A stretch of 64,000 bases of DNA, from assembly GCA_028284705.1 (NCBI GenBank), contig JANQRE010000033.1, positions 33,170-97,169 of the forward strand, written 5' to 3'. Positions 1 through 8,153 of the stretch are shown piece after piece; the first letter of the stretch is position 1, and the number at the start of each line of letters is the position of its first letter. This stretch comes from Paracoccaceae bacterium (GTDB lineage: Bacteria > Pseudomonadota > Alphaproteobacteria > Rhodobacterales > Rhodobacteraceae). The translations under genes were made by a program, and so were the position numbers. The notes beneath the pieces were generated by a model. It ran no database searches. It saw only the letters and a list, made by a program, of their open reading frames with translations, and was not told the origin of the DNA.

Positions 1-1809
1 ATCTCCCGCGATATCACTCAAAGCGGTGAGCTTAGGATCGTCGGCGATGAGGGGGCCGCCTGGCAGATCACGGTGATCGATGACGCCCGTCCCGAAGTGG
101 AGTTCGGCGATGAGATCGTGCGCCGTGTCTCGGGTGATATGGAAGTGGCCTTCACCGCGCGCGACGATTATGGCGTGGAGCGCGGCACGCTGACAATTTC
201 CCTCGATATGCCGAATGTGGATCGGCGCTATGGCCTCGTAGTCGACCCGGAGCCGCGCGACACAATCATCCTCGATCTACCCATGCCGATCCGTGGCGGG
301 CGGGAGGAGTTTGATGAACTGCTGATCGAAAACCTGGCCGAACATCCCTGGGCTGGATTGCCGGTGCGCATGGCACTCGAAGTCGAAGATGCGAGCGATC
401 AGGCCAGCGAATTGGCCGTGCAAGAGGTCGACATGCCGGGTCGGCGGTTCTTCCAGCCGATTGCCAAAGCGGTTGTGGAGCAGCGTCGTGATCTTCTGTG
501 GTCTCGCGAGAATGCGCCCCGGATTTCACAGATTTTGCGCACCGTGACCCATCGGCCGGAGGGCCATTTCCCGTCCGAGCAGGCCTATCTGATGCTGCGT
601 ATGGCGATCACGCGGCTCGATATCCATGGCGAATACGGCATGAGCGATGAAAAGCAGGACGAGATCGCCGATCTCCTTTGGCGCACTGCCGTGATGCTGG
701 AAGAGGGGCGGCTGTCCAACGCGCTTGAGAAACTGCGCCGCGCCCAGGAACGCTTGTCCGAGGCGATGGAGCAGGGCGCGACTGACGAAGAGATCGCCGA
801 GCTGATGGATGAGCTGCGCGAAGCGATGCGCGAGTACATGGAACAGCTCGCGCAGGAGGCGGAGAACGGCGAGAACCAGCAGGCGCAAAACCAGGAAAAT
901 ATGCAGGAAATGACCGCTCAGGACCTGCAGGACATGATGGATCAGATCCAGGAGTTGATGGAGCAGGGACGCATGGCCGAAGCCCAGCAACTGCTGAACC
1001 AGCTGATGGAAATGATGCAGAACATGCAGGTGGCGCGCAATCAGGGGCAGCAGGGCCAGCAGGGCGAAGGTCAGCAGGCCATGGAAGGTCTGGCCGAGAC
1101 CTTGCGCGAGCAGCAGGGCCTCTCCGATGAAGCGTTCCGCGACCTGCAGGAGCAGTTCAATCCCGGTGCGCAAGCGGGCGAGAGCCAGCAGAATGAAGGT
1201 CGCAGCGGCGGTCAGGGTCGTGGCCAGAGCCACGAAGGCGGTCAGGGTGGCGAAAGCCAGCAAAATCAGGGCGAAGGTAATGGTGAAAACCAGCAGGCCG
1301 ATGGGCAAGGCGGGCAGGAACCGGGTTCGCTCGCGGATCGTCAACAGGCTTTGAGGGAAGAGTTGGAGCGTCAGCAGCGCAATCTGCCGGGCGCGGGCAC
1401 GCCTGAGGGCGATGCGGCGCGCGAGGCCTTAGATCGGGCCGGTGAGGCGATGGAACGGGCAGAAGATGCGCTGCGCGATGACAGAACTGCGGACGCGCTC
1501 GGCGCGCAATCCGATGCCATGGAAGCTCTGCGCGAGGGCATGCGCAATCTGGGCGAGGCCCTGGCACAGCAACAGCAGCAGAACGGTCAGCGGGGCCAGC
1601 AGACCGGTCAAAACCGCCAGACGCGGGACCCGTTAGGCCGCGAAAACGGGTCGAACGGCATGATCGGCACCGATGAGAACATGCTGCAGGGCGAAGATGC
1701 GCGGCAACGCTCGCAGGAGCTTCTGGACGAAATCCGCCGCCGCTCAGGCGAACAGAACCGCCCCCAGGTCGAGCGCGATTACCTCAAGCGTCTGCTGGAC
1801 CGGTTCTAG
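1..1809 (+). CDS. DUF4175 (TIGR02302) family membrane protein, 5'-truncated by window edge
   Basis: The reading frame is open from base 1, so the gene begins upstream; 602 residues of the C-terminal part are visible, ending at TAG. From about residue 200 on, the protein is built of long charged helices and then a very Gln/Glu/Gly/Met-rich stretch (many QGQQ, GENQQ and EQGR units) with coiled-coil character, ending in a conserved-looking helical tail with ERDYLKRLLDRF. This arrangement (missing N-terminal membrane segments, then a beta-rich part, then Q/G-rich helices) matches the large alphaproteobacterial TIGR02302/DUF4175 proteins. The function of the family is not established. It converges with the zinc-ribbon gene 3 bases downstream. 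Confidence 0.8.
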   Translation: MSRDITQSGELRIVGDEGAAWQITVIDDARPEVEFGDEIVRRVSGDMEVAFTARDDYGVERGTLTISLDMPNVDRRYGLVVDPEPRDTIILDLPMPIRGGREEFDELLIENLAEHPWAGLPVRMALEVEDASDQASELAVQEVDMPGRRFFQPIAKAVVEQRRDLLWSRENAPRISQILRTVTHRPEGHFPSEQAYLMLRMAITRLDIHGEYGMSDEKQDEIADLLWRTAVMLEEGRLSNALEKLRRAQERLSEAMEQGATDEEIAELMDELREAMREYMEQLAQEAENGENQQAQNQENMQEMTAQDLQDMMDQIQELMEQGRMAEAQQLLNQLMEMMQNMQVARNQGQQGQQGEGQQAMEGLAETLREQQGLSDEAFRDLQEQFNPGAQAGESQQNEGRSGGQGRGQSHEGGQGGESQQNQGEGNGENQQADGQGGQEPGSLADRQQALREELERQQRNLPGAGTPEGDAAREALDRAGEAMERAEDALRDDRTADALGAQSDAMEALREGMRNLGEALAQQQQQNGQRGQQTGQNRQTRDPLGRENGSNGMIGTDENMLQGEDARQRSQELLDEIRRRSGEQNRPQVERDYLKRLLDRF

Positions 1810-1812
1810 GCG

Positions 1813-2667
1813 TCAATTTCCGGAAATCTGGCCGATCAATCCGTTGATCTGTTCCACAAGGGTCTGCGCGGCACCATCGAGCCAGACGCGACCGGAGTCG
1901 ATCGTCTCGCGATACTGTCCAAGCGGGGCTTCCGCAGCGGGCACGGTCTCCGAGACGCGCGAGCCATAGGCATAGAGCCCGATCAGCACAGCGAAAATCA
2001 GCAGGATCAGGCCGAAACCGATCCGAAAACCGCGGCGCGAGGATTTCACCGCCTGCGCGGGGTCCTGACCTGCCGCCTCTTCGACAACCGGGTCTGGCGC
2101 ATCCGCGAGGGTCGAATTGATCTCCTCGATATCGGGCAGAAGCTCGCTCTTGGCGCCCGCATCCGCTGTTTCAATCGGTTCGGGATCGGGGTCCTCGGCG
2201 GTGTCCTCGACCTCGGGCTGGCTCACGAGACCCCGGCGTTTGTCCATCCGGTCGCGCGCGGCTGAGGCGCGCGCCTCGGTGTCCTCCACATCGTCGAGGC
2301 CCAGATCGGTCTGGGTCTCCAACCCGCCGCGTTCCGCCTCGCGTGCCTTCGTCTCCCGCTCCACTTCTTCGTGGATAACGTTCAGCGCATCGGGGTCCAT
2401 CTTCGAACTGGGAGGCTCCGGCGCGGTCGCGCTGCCGGCAATCGCGGCGGCTGCTGCCATCGCGGCGTCGTCCGCACCCTCGTCTTCGGGCTCAGGAGGT
2501 TCCTGCACTGGCTCGGGTTCGGGCTCCGGTGCTTGCGGCTCTGCCCCGGCACCGGCCTGAAACCACGTCGTATTGCAGTTCGAACACTGAACATCGCGGC
2601 CCTCGGGCGGAATCAAGCTGTCATCCACCTCGTATTGAGCGTCGCAATTGGGGCAAGTCAGCCGCAT
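1813..2667 (-). CDS. Zinc-ribbon (MJ0042-type) membrane-anchored protein
   Basis: A 284-residue protein. The N-terminus carries a zinc ribbon with ligands C5-x2-C8 and C28-x2-C31, the MJ0042 finger common at the start of alphaproteobacterial membrane proteins. A long acidic, Pro/Glu-rich and presumably disordered region follows. A single membrane helix lies at about 216-234 (IGFGLILLIFAVLIGLYAY), with a roughly 50-residue tail beyond it. The layout suggests a cytoplasmic zinc finger and acidic linker tethered to the inner membrane. The gene is divergent from ftsE, with a 162-base gap holding two inverted repeats. The specific role is unknown. Confidence 0.8.
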   Translation of the reverse strand: MRLTCPNCDAQYEVDDSLIPPEGRDVQCSNCNTTWFQAGAGAEPQAPEPEPEPVQEPPEPEDEGADDAAMAAAAAIAGSATAPEPPSSKMDPDALNVIHEEVERETKAREAERGGLETQTDLGLDDVEDTEARASAARDRMDKRRGLVSQPEVEDTAEDPDPEPIETADAGAKSELLPDIEEINSTLADAPDPVVEEAAGQDPAQAVKSSRRGFRIGFGLILLIFAVLIGLYAYGSRVSETVPAAEAPLGQYRETIDSGRVWLDGAAQTLVEQINGLIGQISGN

Positions 2668-2679
2668 ATGTCCCTATCC

Positions 2680-2695
2680 CGCACAGGTTTGTGCG
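2680..2695. promoter_or_regulatory. Inverted repeat in leader of the zinc-ribbon gene
   Basis: CGCACA-GGTT-TGTGCG is a perfect 6-bp inverted repeat with a 4-base loop. It starts 13 bases upstream of the minus-strand start codon at 2667, so it would lie in the 5' leader or core promoter. It could be an operator or an RNA hairpin; the sequence does not say which. Confidence 0.3.
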
Positions 2696-2756
2696 TTGAA
2701 ATTTCGCAGTTTCGTCATATCGCGAGGATTCGCTTTATCCAAGCCTTAGTGTTTCC

Positions 2757-2795
2757 AAACAATTGCAAGAGCCCCCGACTATGGCGTAATTGTTT
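2757..2795. promoter_or_regulatory. 8-bp inverted repeat upstream of ftsE
   Basis: AAACAATT (2757-2764) and AATTGTTT (2788-2795) are perfect inverted copies separated by 23 bases, in an AT-rich patch of the 162-base gap between the divergent zinc-ribbon gene and ftsE. The right arm ends 34 bases before the ftsE GTG. It is a possible regulator site; no family can be named. Confidence 0.3.
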
Positions 2796-2829
2796 ACACA
2801 ATCAAAACGCACGAAGCGCGGGGCCAGCA

Positions 2830-3507
2830 GTGATCGAGTTAGAAAACGTCGCCTATTCCTATGGCGGCGGAGATCTCCTGAACGACATATCGCTGCGGCT
2901 GCAACCGGGCTCGTTTCATTTCCTCACCGGCCCGTCTGGGGCGGGAAAATCCACCTTCCTCAAGCTCTGTTATATGGAGCTGATCGCGTCCACCGGTTCG
3001 GTGCAGGTCTTCGGTCAGGATGCTCGCGCGATGGAGCGTGACCAGATCGCGCTCGCACGGCGGCGGATCGGGGTCGTACATCAGGATTGCCAGTTTCTGA
3101 ACCATTTGAGCGTGGCGGAGAATATCGCGCTGCCCCTGACCGTGGCCGGACGGGACGTGAATTCCGAGATGCAGAACCTCACGGACCTGATCACCTGGGT
3201 GGGGCTGAAGAACCAGCAAAACTCTCTGCCACCGCAACTTTCGGGCGGTGAGCGGCAAAGGGCTGCCTTGGCGCGCGCCGTGATCATGGGGCCAGATGTC
3301 ATTCTGGCCGATGAGCCCACCGGCAATGTCGATTGGGAGATGTCGCAGCGGCTTCTATCGCTGCTGATCGAGCTGAACCGCATGGGCAAGGCGGTGCTGG
3401 TCGCGACCCACGATCTGAACCTGATCCGGACGGCGAAAAACCAAATCTCGGCGCGAGTGCTGCGGATCAAGGATCGGCGGTTGCAACTGGCGGGGGCGGA
3501 TTTGTGA
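2830..3507 (+). CDS. ftsE: Cell division ATP-binding protein FtsE
   Basis: ABC-type ATPase of the FtsEX complex, which in other bacteria couples ATP hydrolysis in the cytoplasm to activation of septal peptidoglycan hydrolases. The product is 225 residues, with Walker A GPSGAGKS at 34-41, Q-loop Q85, signature LSGGE at 137-141 and Walker B ILADEPTG with D161-E162. The frame is open well upstream, but homology begins at VIELENVAYSY, so the GTG at 2830 is taken as start; that gives the usual FtsE length. The stop codon overlaps the ftsX start (GTGA), which suggests translational coupling. Confidence 0.93.
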   Translation: MIELENVAYSYGGGDLLNDISLRLQPGSFHFLTGPSGAGKSTFLKLCYMELIASTGSVQVFGQDARAMERDQIALARRRIGVVHQDCQFLNHLSVAENIALPLTVAGRDVNSEMQNLTDLITWVGLKNQQNSLPPQLSGGERQRAALARAVIMGPDVILADEPTGNVDWEMSQRLLSLLIELNRMGKAVLVATHDLNLIRTAKNQISARVLRIKDRRLQLAGADL

Positions 3508-4427
3508 GTACGCTCGACCGGATCAAATCGGTGTTTCAGACCAGCTCGACGCTTCTCGGCGGCGATGTGCAGGCGGATCGCGTCGTGCCGCCCTCCGGCT
3601 TCACGTCAACGCTGACCCTGTTCACCTCCGCCGCAATGGCGTTTCTCGCGGTTTTTGCCTTGGCCCTGTCGCTTGCCACAGGTCGCTTGGCGGATCGGTG
3701 GGCCTCGGAGCTCGCGCAAAGCTCGACGGTGCGCATCTCCGCGCCCGCGGAAGAGCTGGATTTGCAAACCCGTGCTGCACAAGAGGTTTTGCGCACTACA
3801 CCCGGTGTGGCCCGGTCGCGCATCTTGTCGGACGAAGAACAGCGCCTGCTGCTTGAGCCCTGGTTTGGGCCGGACCTGCCGGTGGAGGACTTACCGATCC
3901 CGCGCCTGATCGAGGTGGTCGAAGATGCGGACGGCATCGACGCGGAGGGCTTGCGACAGCGCCTTGCCGCCGAGGCCCCGGGGGCGTTTCTAGATGACCA
4001 CACGCGTTGGCGGAAACCGTTGGTTGAGGCAGCCGCTCGGTTACGCCTGCTCGGCTGGGTGGCGCTTGCGCTGATTGCGGCCTCGACCGCGGCGATGATC
4101 ACGCTCGCGGCCCGCGCAGCGCTTGCGGCGACCAGTCAGGAAATCCGGGTGACGCGCCTTGTGGGGGCCACAGATGTCTATATCGCGCGCGCCTTTGTGC
4201 GCCGCTTCACCCTGCGCTCGCTTATCGGGGCGACGGCGGGCATGGTCGTGGGCACGCTCGCGATCCTGCTTTTGCCATCTGCGTCGGAAGAAGGCGGCTT
4301 CCTTACCGGCCTTGGATTTCAGGGCTGGCACTGGCTTTGGCCCTTGGTTATCCCTCCTTTGTCGGCACTCGTGGCGTTCATTGCCACCCGCCAAGCCGCG
4401 TTGAGGATGTTGAAAGAGGTAACCTGA
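3504..4427 (+). CDS. ftsX: Cell division protein FtsX (permease)
   Basis: Membrane partner of FtsE, 307 residues from the GTG at 3504, which overlaps the ftsE stop. It has the FtsX layout: a short cytoplasmic N-terminus, a first membrane helix around residues 40-58, a periplasmic domain of about 110 residues, then three membrane segments from about residue 165 to the end with the motif EIRVTRLVGATDVYIARAF on the cytoplasmic side. The sequence is divergent from E. coli FtsX, as is usual in alphaproteobacteria. A plsC-type gene follows 3 bases downstream. Confidence 0.9.
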   Translation: MSTLDRIKSVFQTSSTLLGGDVQADRVVPPSGFTSTLTLFTSAAMAFLAVFALALSLATGRLADRWASELAQSSTVRISAPAEELDLQTRAAQEVLRTTPGVARSRILSDEEQRLLLEPWFGPDLPVEDLPIPRLIEVVEDADGIDAEGLRQRLAAEAPGAFLDDHTRWRKPLVEAAARLRLLGWVALALIAASTAAMITLAARAALAATSQEIRVTRLVGATDVYIARAFVRRFTLRSLIGATAGMVVGTLAILLLPSASEEGGFLTGLGFQGWHWLWPLVIPPLSALVAFIATRQAALRMLKEVT

Positions 4428-4430
4428 CCA

Positions 4431-5159
4431 ATGGCCTATGCGATCCAATGGGTCCGTTCCCTGATCTTCAACATCATGATGTATGTGGTTATGGCGATCT
4501 ACGCTGTGATCTTTTTCCCATGGGCATTGGTCAGTCCCTATGGGGCCCTGCGCGCCTGCCACGCCTACGCCTCTTACGTGCGCTGGTCGGCGGGGTGGAT
4601 GATCGGGCTGAAAACGGAAATTCGGGGCGAGCCGCCGAAAGACCAGGTGCTGATCGCAGCCAAACACCAGTCTTTTCTGGACATCATCATGATCTTCTCG
4701 GCCATCCCCCATGGCAAGTTCATCATGAAGCAAATCCTGCTCTACTCGCCGATCCTTGGCCAATACGCCTATCGTTTGGGCTGCGTGCCGGTGAACCGTG
4801 GCAAGAAGGGCGCGGCGATCCAGAAGATGTTGGAAGATGTCGAAAAGGGGCAGCAATTGCCGGGCCAGCTTGTGATTTACAGCCAGGGCACGCGCGTCGC
4901 ACCGGGGGTCAAGAAGCCCTACAAGATTGGTTCTGCCGTGCTCTACGAGCAACTTGGGCAGGATTGCGTGCCGGCCGCCACCAATTGCGGTGTGTTCTGG
5001 CCGCGGCGTGGTATCTACCGTAAACCGGGAACTGCTGTGGTCGAGTTTCTGCCGCGCATTCCGGCAGGGCTGCCCAAAGATGAATTCCTCGAGAAACTCG
5101 AAGCAGAGGTCGAGGCCGCCTCCGACAGGCTGCTTGAGGAGGCTGGGTTCAAATCATGA
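4431..5159 (+). CDS. 1-acyl-sn-glycerol-3-phosphate acyltransferase (PlsC family)
   Basis: Membrane-bound acyltransferase expected to convert lysophosphatidic acid to phosphatidic acid, or a related lysolipid acylation. The product is 242 residues. A hydrophobic N-terminal segment (about 10-35) precedes the catalytic H-x4-D motif KHQSFLD (H79, D84). The substrate-binding motif usually read as PEGTR is SQGTR here, with Gln replacing Glu. RGKKG-type and glycerol-binding stretches around VPVNRGKKGAA are present. The gene is 3 bases after ftsX and overlaps the next gene by ATGA, so all four plus-strand genes probably form one transcript. A second, more distant acyltransferase lies at 50640. Confidence 0.87.
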   Translation: MAYAIQWVRSLIFNIMMYVVMAIYAVIFFPWALVSPYGALRACHAYASYVRWSAGWMIGLKTEIRGEPPKDQVLIAAKHQSFLDIIMIFSAIPHGKFIMKQILLYSPILGQYAYRLGCVPVNRGKKGAAIQKMLEDVEKGQQLPGQLVIYSQGTRVAPGVKKPYKIGSAVLYEQLGQDCVPAATNCGVFWPRRGIYRKPGTAVVEFLPRIPAGLPKDEFLEKLEAEVEAASDRLLEEAGFKS

Positions 5160-5758
5160 GCTACATCACTGATATCGCTGAGCTGGAAGAGCTTTATGGC
5201 ACGCCCGGGCGCGCGTCTCTCGACAAAGTTGCGACCCACATGACGCCGCTTTATCGCAAATGGATCATGACCTCGCGGCTCTGCATGCTGAGCACGGTCG
5301 GGCCGGAGGGCACCGATTGTTCGCCGCGCGGGGATGATGGACCTGTAGTGACGGAGCTTGATCCAAAGACGCTGGCGATGCCCGATTGGCGGGGCAACAA
5401 CCGTATGGATTCCTTGCGGAATATCGTGGCGGATGGGCGCGTATCGCTGATGTTTCTGGTGCCGGGCTCCAACAATGTGGTCCGTGTGAATGGAACGGCG
5501 AAAGTCTCGGTTGATGCTGATCTGATCGCGCAGTTTTCTGATCGGGGGCGTGCACCGCGCTCGGTCATCGTGATCAAGATCGCTGAGATTTATTCGCAAT
5601 GCGCGCGGGCACTGTTGCGGGCGCAAATCTGGGACGCAGATGCGCGGCCCGAGGTGCCAACAGTCGGCGACATCCTGCACGAGATGACCTCGGGCGATAT
5701 CGACGGGGCGACCTATGACGCGGAATGGGTGCCACGCGCTGCCAAAACCATGTGGTGA
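5156..5758 (+). CDS. PPOX-class FMN-dependent flavoprotein
   Basis: Split-barrel flavoprotein of the pyridoxamine 5'-phosphate oxidase superfamily, 200 residues. Family features are the MTSRLCMLSTVGPEGTDCSPRGD strand-loop, the WRGNNRMDSLRNI segment and the conserved SLMFLVPGSNNVVRVNG strand. It belongs with the MSMEG_1061-like group, whose substrates are mostly unknown, so no reaction is assigned. The ATG overlaps the acyltransferase stop (ATGA). It converges on accA with a 3-base gap. Confidence 0.82.
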   Translation: MSYITDIAELEELYGTPGRASLDKVATHMTPLYRKWIMTSRLCMLSTVGPEGTDCSPRGDDGPVVTELDPKTLAMPDWRGNNRMDSLRNIVADGRVSLMFLVPGSNNVVRVNGTAKVSVDADLIAQFSDRGRAPRSVIVIKIAEIYSQCARALLRAQIWDADARPEVPTVGDILHEMTSGDIDGATYDAEWVPRAAKTMW

Positions 5759-5761
5759 GGT

Positions 5762-6721
5762 CTAGCTCAGACCCTTTTTGCCAAGGTCGAGATATTTCTG
5801 CCGCCGCGCTTTGATGATCGCGTCGGGCTCCATATCGGCCAACTCATCGATCATTTCAGCGATCACCTTGCCGACGGATTGGATGATTTCGGTACGATGT
5901 CGTTGCGCGCCGCCAACAGGCTCCGGCACGATGCGGTCGCAAACGCCGAGCTTTTGCAGGTCTTGCGCGGTGAGCCGAAGCGCCTCCGCGGCTTCGCGCA
6001 TTTTTTCCGCGTCCTTCCAAAGGATCGAAGCGCAGCCCTCGGGGCTGATGACAGAGTAAATCGAGTGCTCCAACATCGCGACGCGGTCGGCAGTCGCGAA
6101 GGCCACGGCCCCGCCTGATCCGCCTTCACCGATGATGACTGAGATCAGCGGCACGCCAATCTCGAGGCATTTCTGCGTTGAGCGGGCAATTGCCTCCGAT
6201 TGACCACGCTCTTCCGCGCCCTTTCCGGGATAGGCACCGGGGGTATCGACCAAGGTGACAACGGGCAGCCCGAAACGGTGCGCGAGGTCCATCAGACGGA
6301 TCGCTTTGCGATACCCTTCTGGCCGCGCCATGCCGAAATTGCGTTCAATCCGGGTCTTGGTGTCGTGGCCCTTTTCATGACCGATCACGACGATGGCGCG
6401 ATCTCCCAACCGCGCAAGGCCGCCCATCACAGCGTGATCGTCGGCGAAATTTCTGTCCCCGGCGAGCGGTGTGTATTCATCAAAAAGCGCGTCGATATAG
6501 TCTTTGCAATTGGGGCGATCAGGATGTCGGGCCACTTGGCACTTCCGCCAGGGTGTGAGGTTCTTGTAGAGATCACCAAGCAGGTCTTGTGCTTTTTTAT
6601 CAAGCGCTTGTGCCTCTTTCTCGACGTCCATTTCCTCGTTTTGGCGGGCCAAGGCGCGCAGTTCTTCGGCCTTGCCTTCGATGTCAGCAAGCGGCTTTTC
6701 GAAATCGAGGTAATTGGTCAT
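5762..6721 (-). CDS. accA: Acetyl-CoA carboxylase carboxyltransferase subunit alpha
   Basis: Alpha subunit of the carboxyltransferase that moves CO2 from biotin to acetyl-CoA, giving malonyl-CoA, the first step of fatty acid synthesis. The product is 319 residues, the normal AccA length. An N-terminal helical part ([17 protein letters not shown]) precedes a crotonase-fold domain with [10 protein letters not shown] and the oxyanion-hole glycines in [12 protein letters not shown]. The start ATG at 6721 matches the family start MTNYLDFE. It stands alone; accD is not in this window. Confidence 0.96.
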   Translation of the reverse strand: MTNYLDFEKPLADIEGKAEELRALARQNEEMDVEKEAQALDKKAQDLLGDLYKNLTPWRKCQVARHPDRPNCKDYIDALFDEYTPLAGDRNFADDHAVMGGLARLGDRAIVVIGHEKGHDTKTRIERNFGMARPEGYRKAIRLMDLAHRFGLPVVTLVDTPGAYPGKGAEERGQSEAIARSTQKCLEIGVPLISVIIGEGGSGGAVAFATADRVAMLEHSIYSVISPEGCASILWKDAEKMREAAEALRLTAQDLQKLGVCDRIVPEPVGGAQRHRTEIIQSVGKVIAEMIDELADMEPDAIIKARRQKYLDLGKKGLS

Positions 6722-6822
6722 TTATCGCCCTTCCGGTTCAAACTTATATGGCTTTGACCGCGCGAGGATGCAACTCCCTGCGCGGGCTCGCAAATTCGAG
6801 GTCTGTGGGGCGATCTCGGAGT

Positions 6823-8049
6823 TTACTGGGGCTTCATGTCGCGTTGAGCCGCAAAGAGTATGTCGGCCTTTTGGAACAGCAGAAGTTCGTCAGGCCGAAG
6901 AAGGTTTTCGGGTTGGCCTGTCTCTCTGGATGTCGTTGTCGTGCGTCTAAGGTACGGCCAGATAAAGCGGCACCTTGAACGCCCATGCGACTTGATGTGA
7001 TCGCGCTGATCAAAGAGATCTTGGACCTCGGCCTGCAATCCGGAGACAGTTTCCGGCTCGAGAATATCGACATCGACCTTGACGGAAGCTCTTTGTCCGT
7101 TGGGCAACCGAATTGCTTCACTAGCGATGAGACGCTTGATTTCCATCGCGAAATCTTCTGGATCCGCAATGTCAAAGCGCGAGAATGGCAAAACAAGCGT
7201 GTGATCTTCGGTCAGACCGATGGGACCAATCGCTGGGTTCAGTTCTGAGATTCGATGCTTCAACGCGCCCAGAACTTGTGATCGAATGGCGTCACTCCAG
7301 GTTCGCGAGAAGTACTTCTTGTGACGCAGCTGAACCACAACAAGGCCGGTCAATGCCCCTGCGGGGCTTGCCGCCAGTTTGAAGTTTACCTCGCGAATGA
7401 AAGCGGACCCGGTCAGGATGCCAGTCTCCAGATCTGTTTTGCTGTTCGACAATATGCGCTCCTCGTTTGCGATCATCTGGATTTCGCGGTCCAAGAAATA
7501 TCCCGCAATGGGAACGCAGATCAGGTTGAGCAAGAGGATCGACGGCGCGGCAGAGGTGAAAAACCAATTGGCCAGGTCAGCAGGCATAATCATGGCCGCA
7601 ACGAGGTGGCAGGACATGGCAATGGCCAATGTGAGAAGGGCCGAGAACCGCTTTCTCGCCATCTCTTCGTGAAGATGCGCCCAGACAATCCCGGCAAAGC
7701 CTGCGAGCGCCATCGCGAGAATTCCGGCATTTGTACCGACCCCACCGATGCCAAACCGAACCGACGCGGCACAGAGGAAACAGGCGATAAGGCCCCGCCA
7801 ACCCAGAAAAGCGCCTGCGAGGGCGATCGGAATGTTGCGCAGGTCGACAATCAGGCCCTCGGTTGGACTCAAAGGCGCATGCATCTGAAGGATCGCCACA
7901 AAACCAAAGAGCAAGCCAATCACAATCTGGGTCATCGGCCCGCTTGTGAGCCGACGGCGGAGGGCGCCAAAGGCAATGGCAAGGACAATCAGGATCGAAA
8001 GCGATCCCACGAAGTCAATGATGACCGGTACAGGTAACAACGCACTCAT
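6823..8049 (-). CDS. 5TM-LYT sensor membrane protein with degenerate GGDEF-like domain
   Basis: A 408-residue protein. The first ~190 residues hold five to six membrane helices with the 5TM-5TMR_LYT pattern: VDLRNIPIALAGAFLGW, then RFGIGGVGTNAGILAMALAG, normally found in LytS-type and diguanylate cyclase sensors. From about residue 205, TDLETGILTGSAFIREV aligns by eye with the DxLTGLxNRRAF entry of GGDEF domains. No GGDEF active-site or I-site motif is recognisable downstream, so cyclase activity is unlikely. The last ~40 residues are low in family resemblance and could reflect an old frameshift. It may be a degenerate signalling receptor. The gene is monocistronic. Confidence 0.65.
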   Translation of the reverse strand: MSALLPVPVIIDFVGSLSILIVLAIAFGALRRRLTSGPMTQIVIGLLFGFVAILQMHAPLSPTEGLIVDLRNIPIALAGAFLGWRGLIACFLCAASVRFGIGGVGTNAGILAMALAGFAGIVWAHLHEEMARKRFSALLTLAIAMSCHLVAAMIMPADLANWFFTSAAPSILLLNLICVPIAGYFLDREIQMIANEERILSNSKTDLETGILTGSAFIREVNFKLAASPAGALTGLVVVQLRHKKYFSRTWSDAIRSQVLGALKHRISELNPAIGPIGLTEDHTLVLPFSRFDIADPEDFAMEIKRLIASEAIRLPNGQRASVKVDVDILEPETVSGLQAEVQDLFDQRDHIKSHGRSRCRFIWPYLRRTTTTSRETGQPENLLRPDELLLFQKADILFAAQRDMKPQ

Positions 8050-8136
8050 TAGGATGCCCCCAGCAAGCTATGGAGTGGGCATATCTAGTGCGAGAAAGTT
8101 AGCGGGACCTTGATGGGTCGGATTTTAAAGAGTTTT

Positions 8137-8153
8137 TGATCAGCCGCTGATCA
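8137..8153. repeat. 17-bp palindrome overlapping the malyl-CoA lyase stop codon
   Basis: TGATCAGC-C-GCTGATCA is a perfect 8-bp inverted repeat around one central base and includes the mcl1 stop codon (TGA, minus strand, 8140-8142). On the transcribed strand it is followed by an A-rich rather than U-rich stretch, so it does not look like a classical intrinsic terminator. Confidence 0.35.

Noticed and set aside
526..1344. 272-residue open frame on the minus strand inside the DUF4175 gene
   Set aside because: It lies opposite a repetitive Gln/Glu-rich coding stretch; its Leu/His-rich composition is the mirror of that codon use, with no family resemblance or ribosome site.
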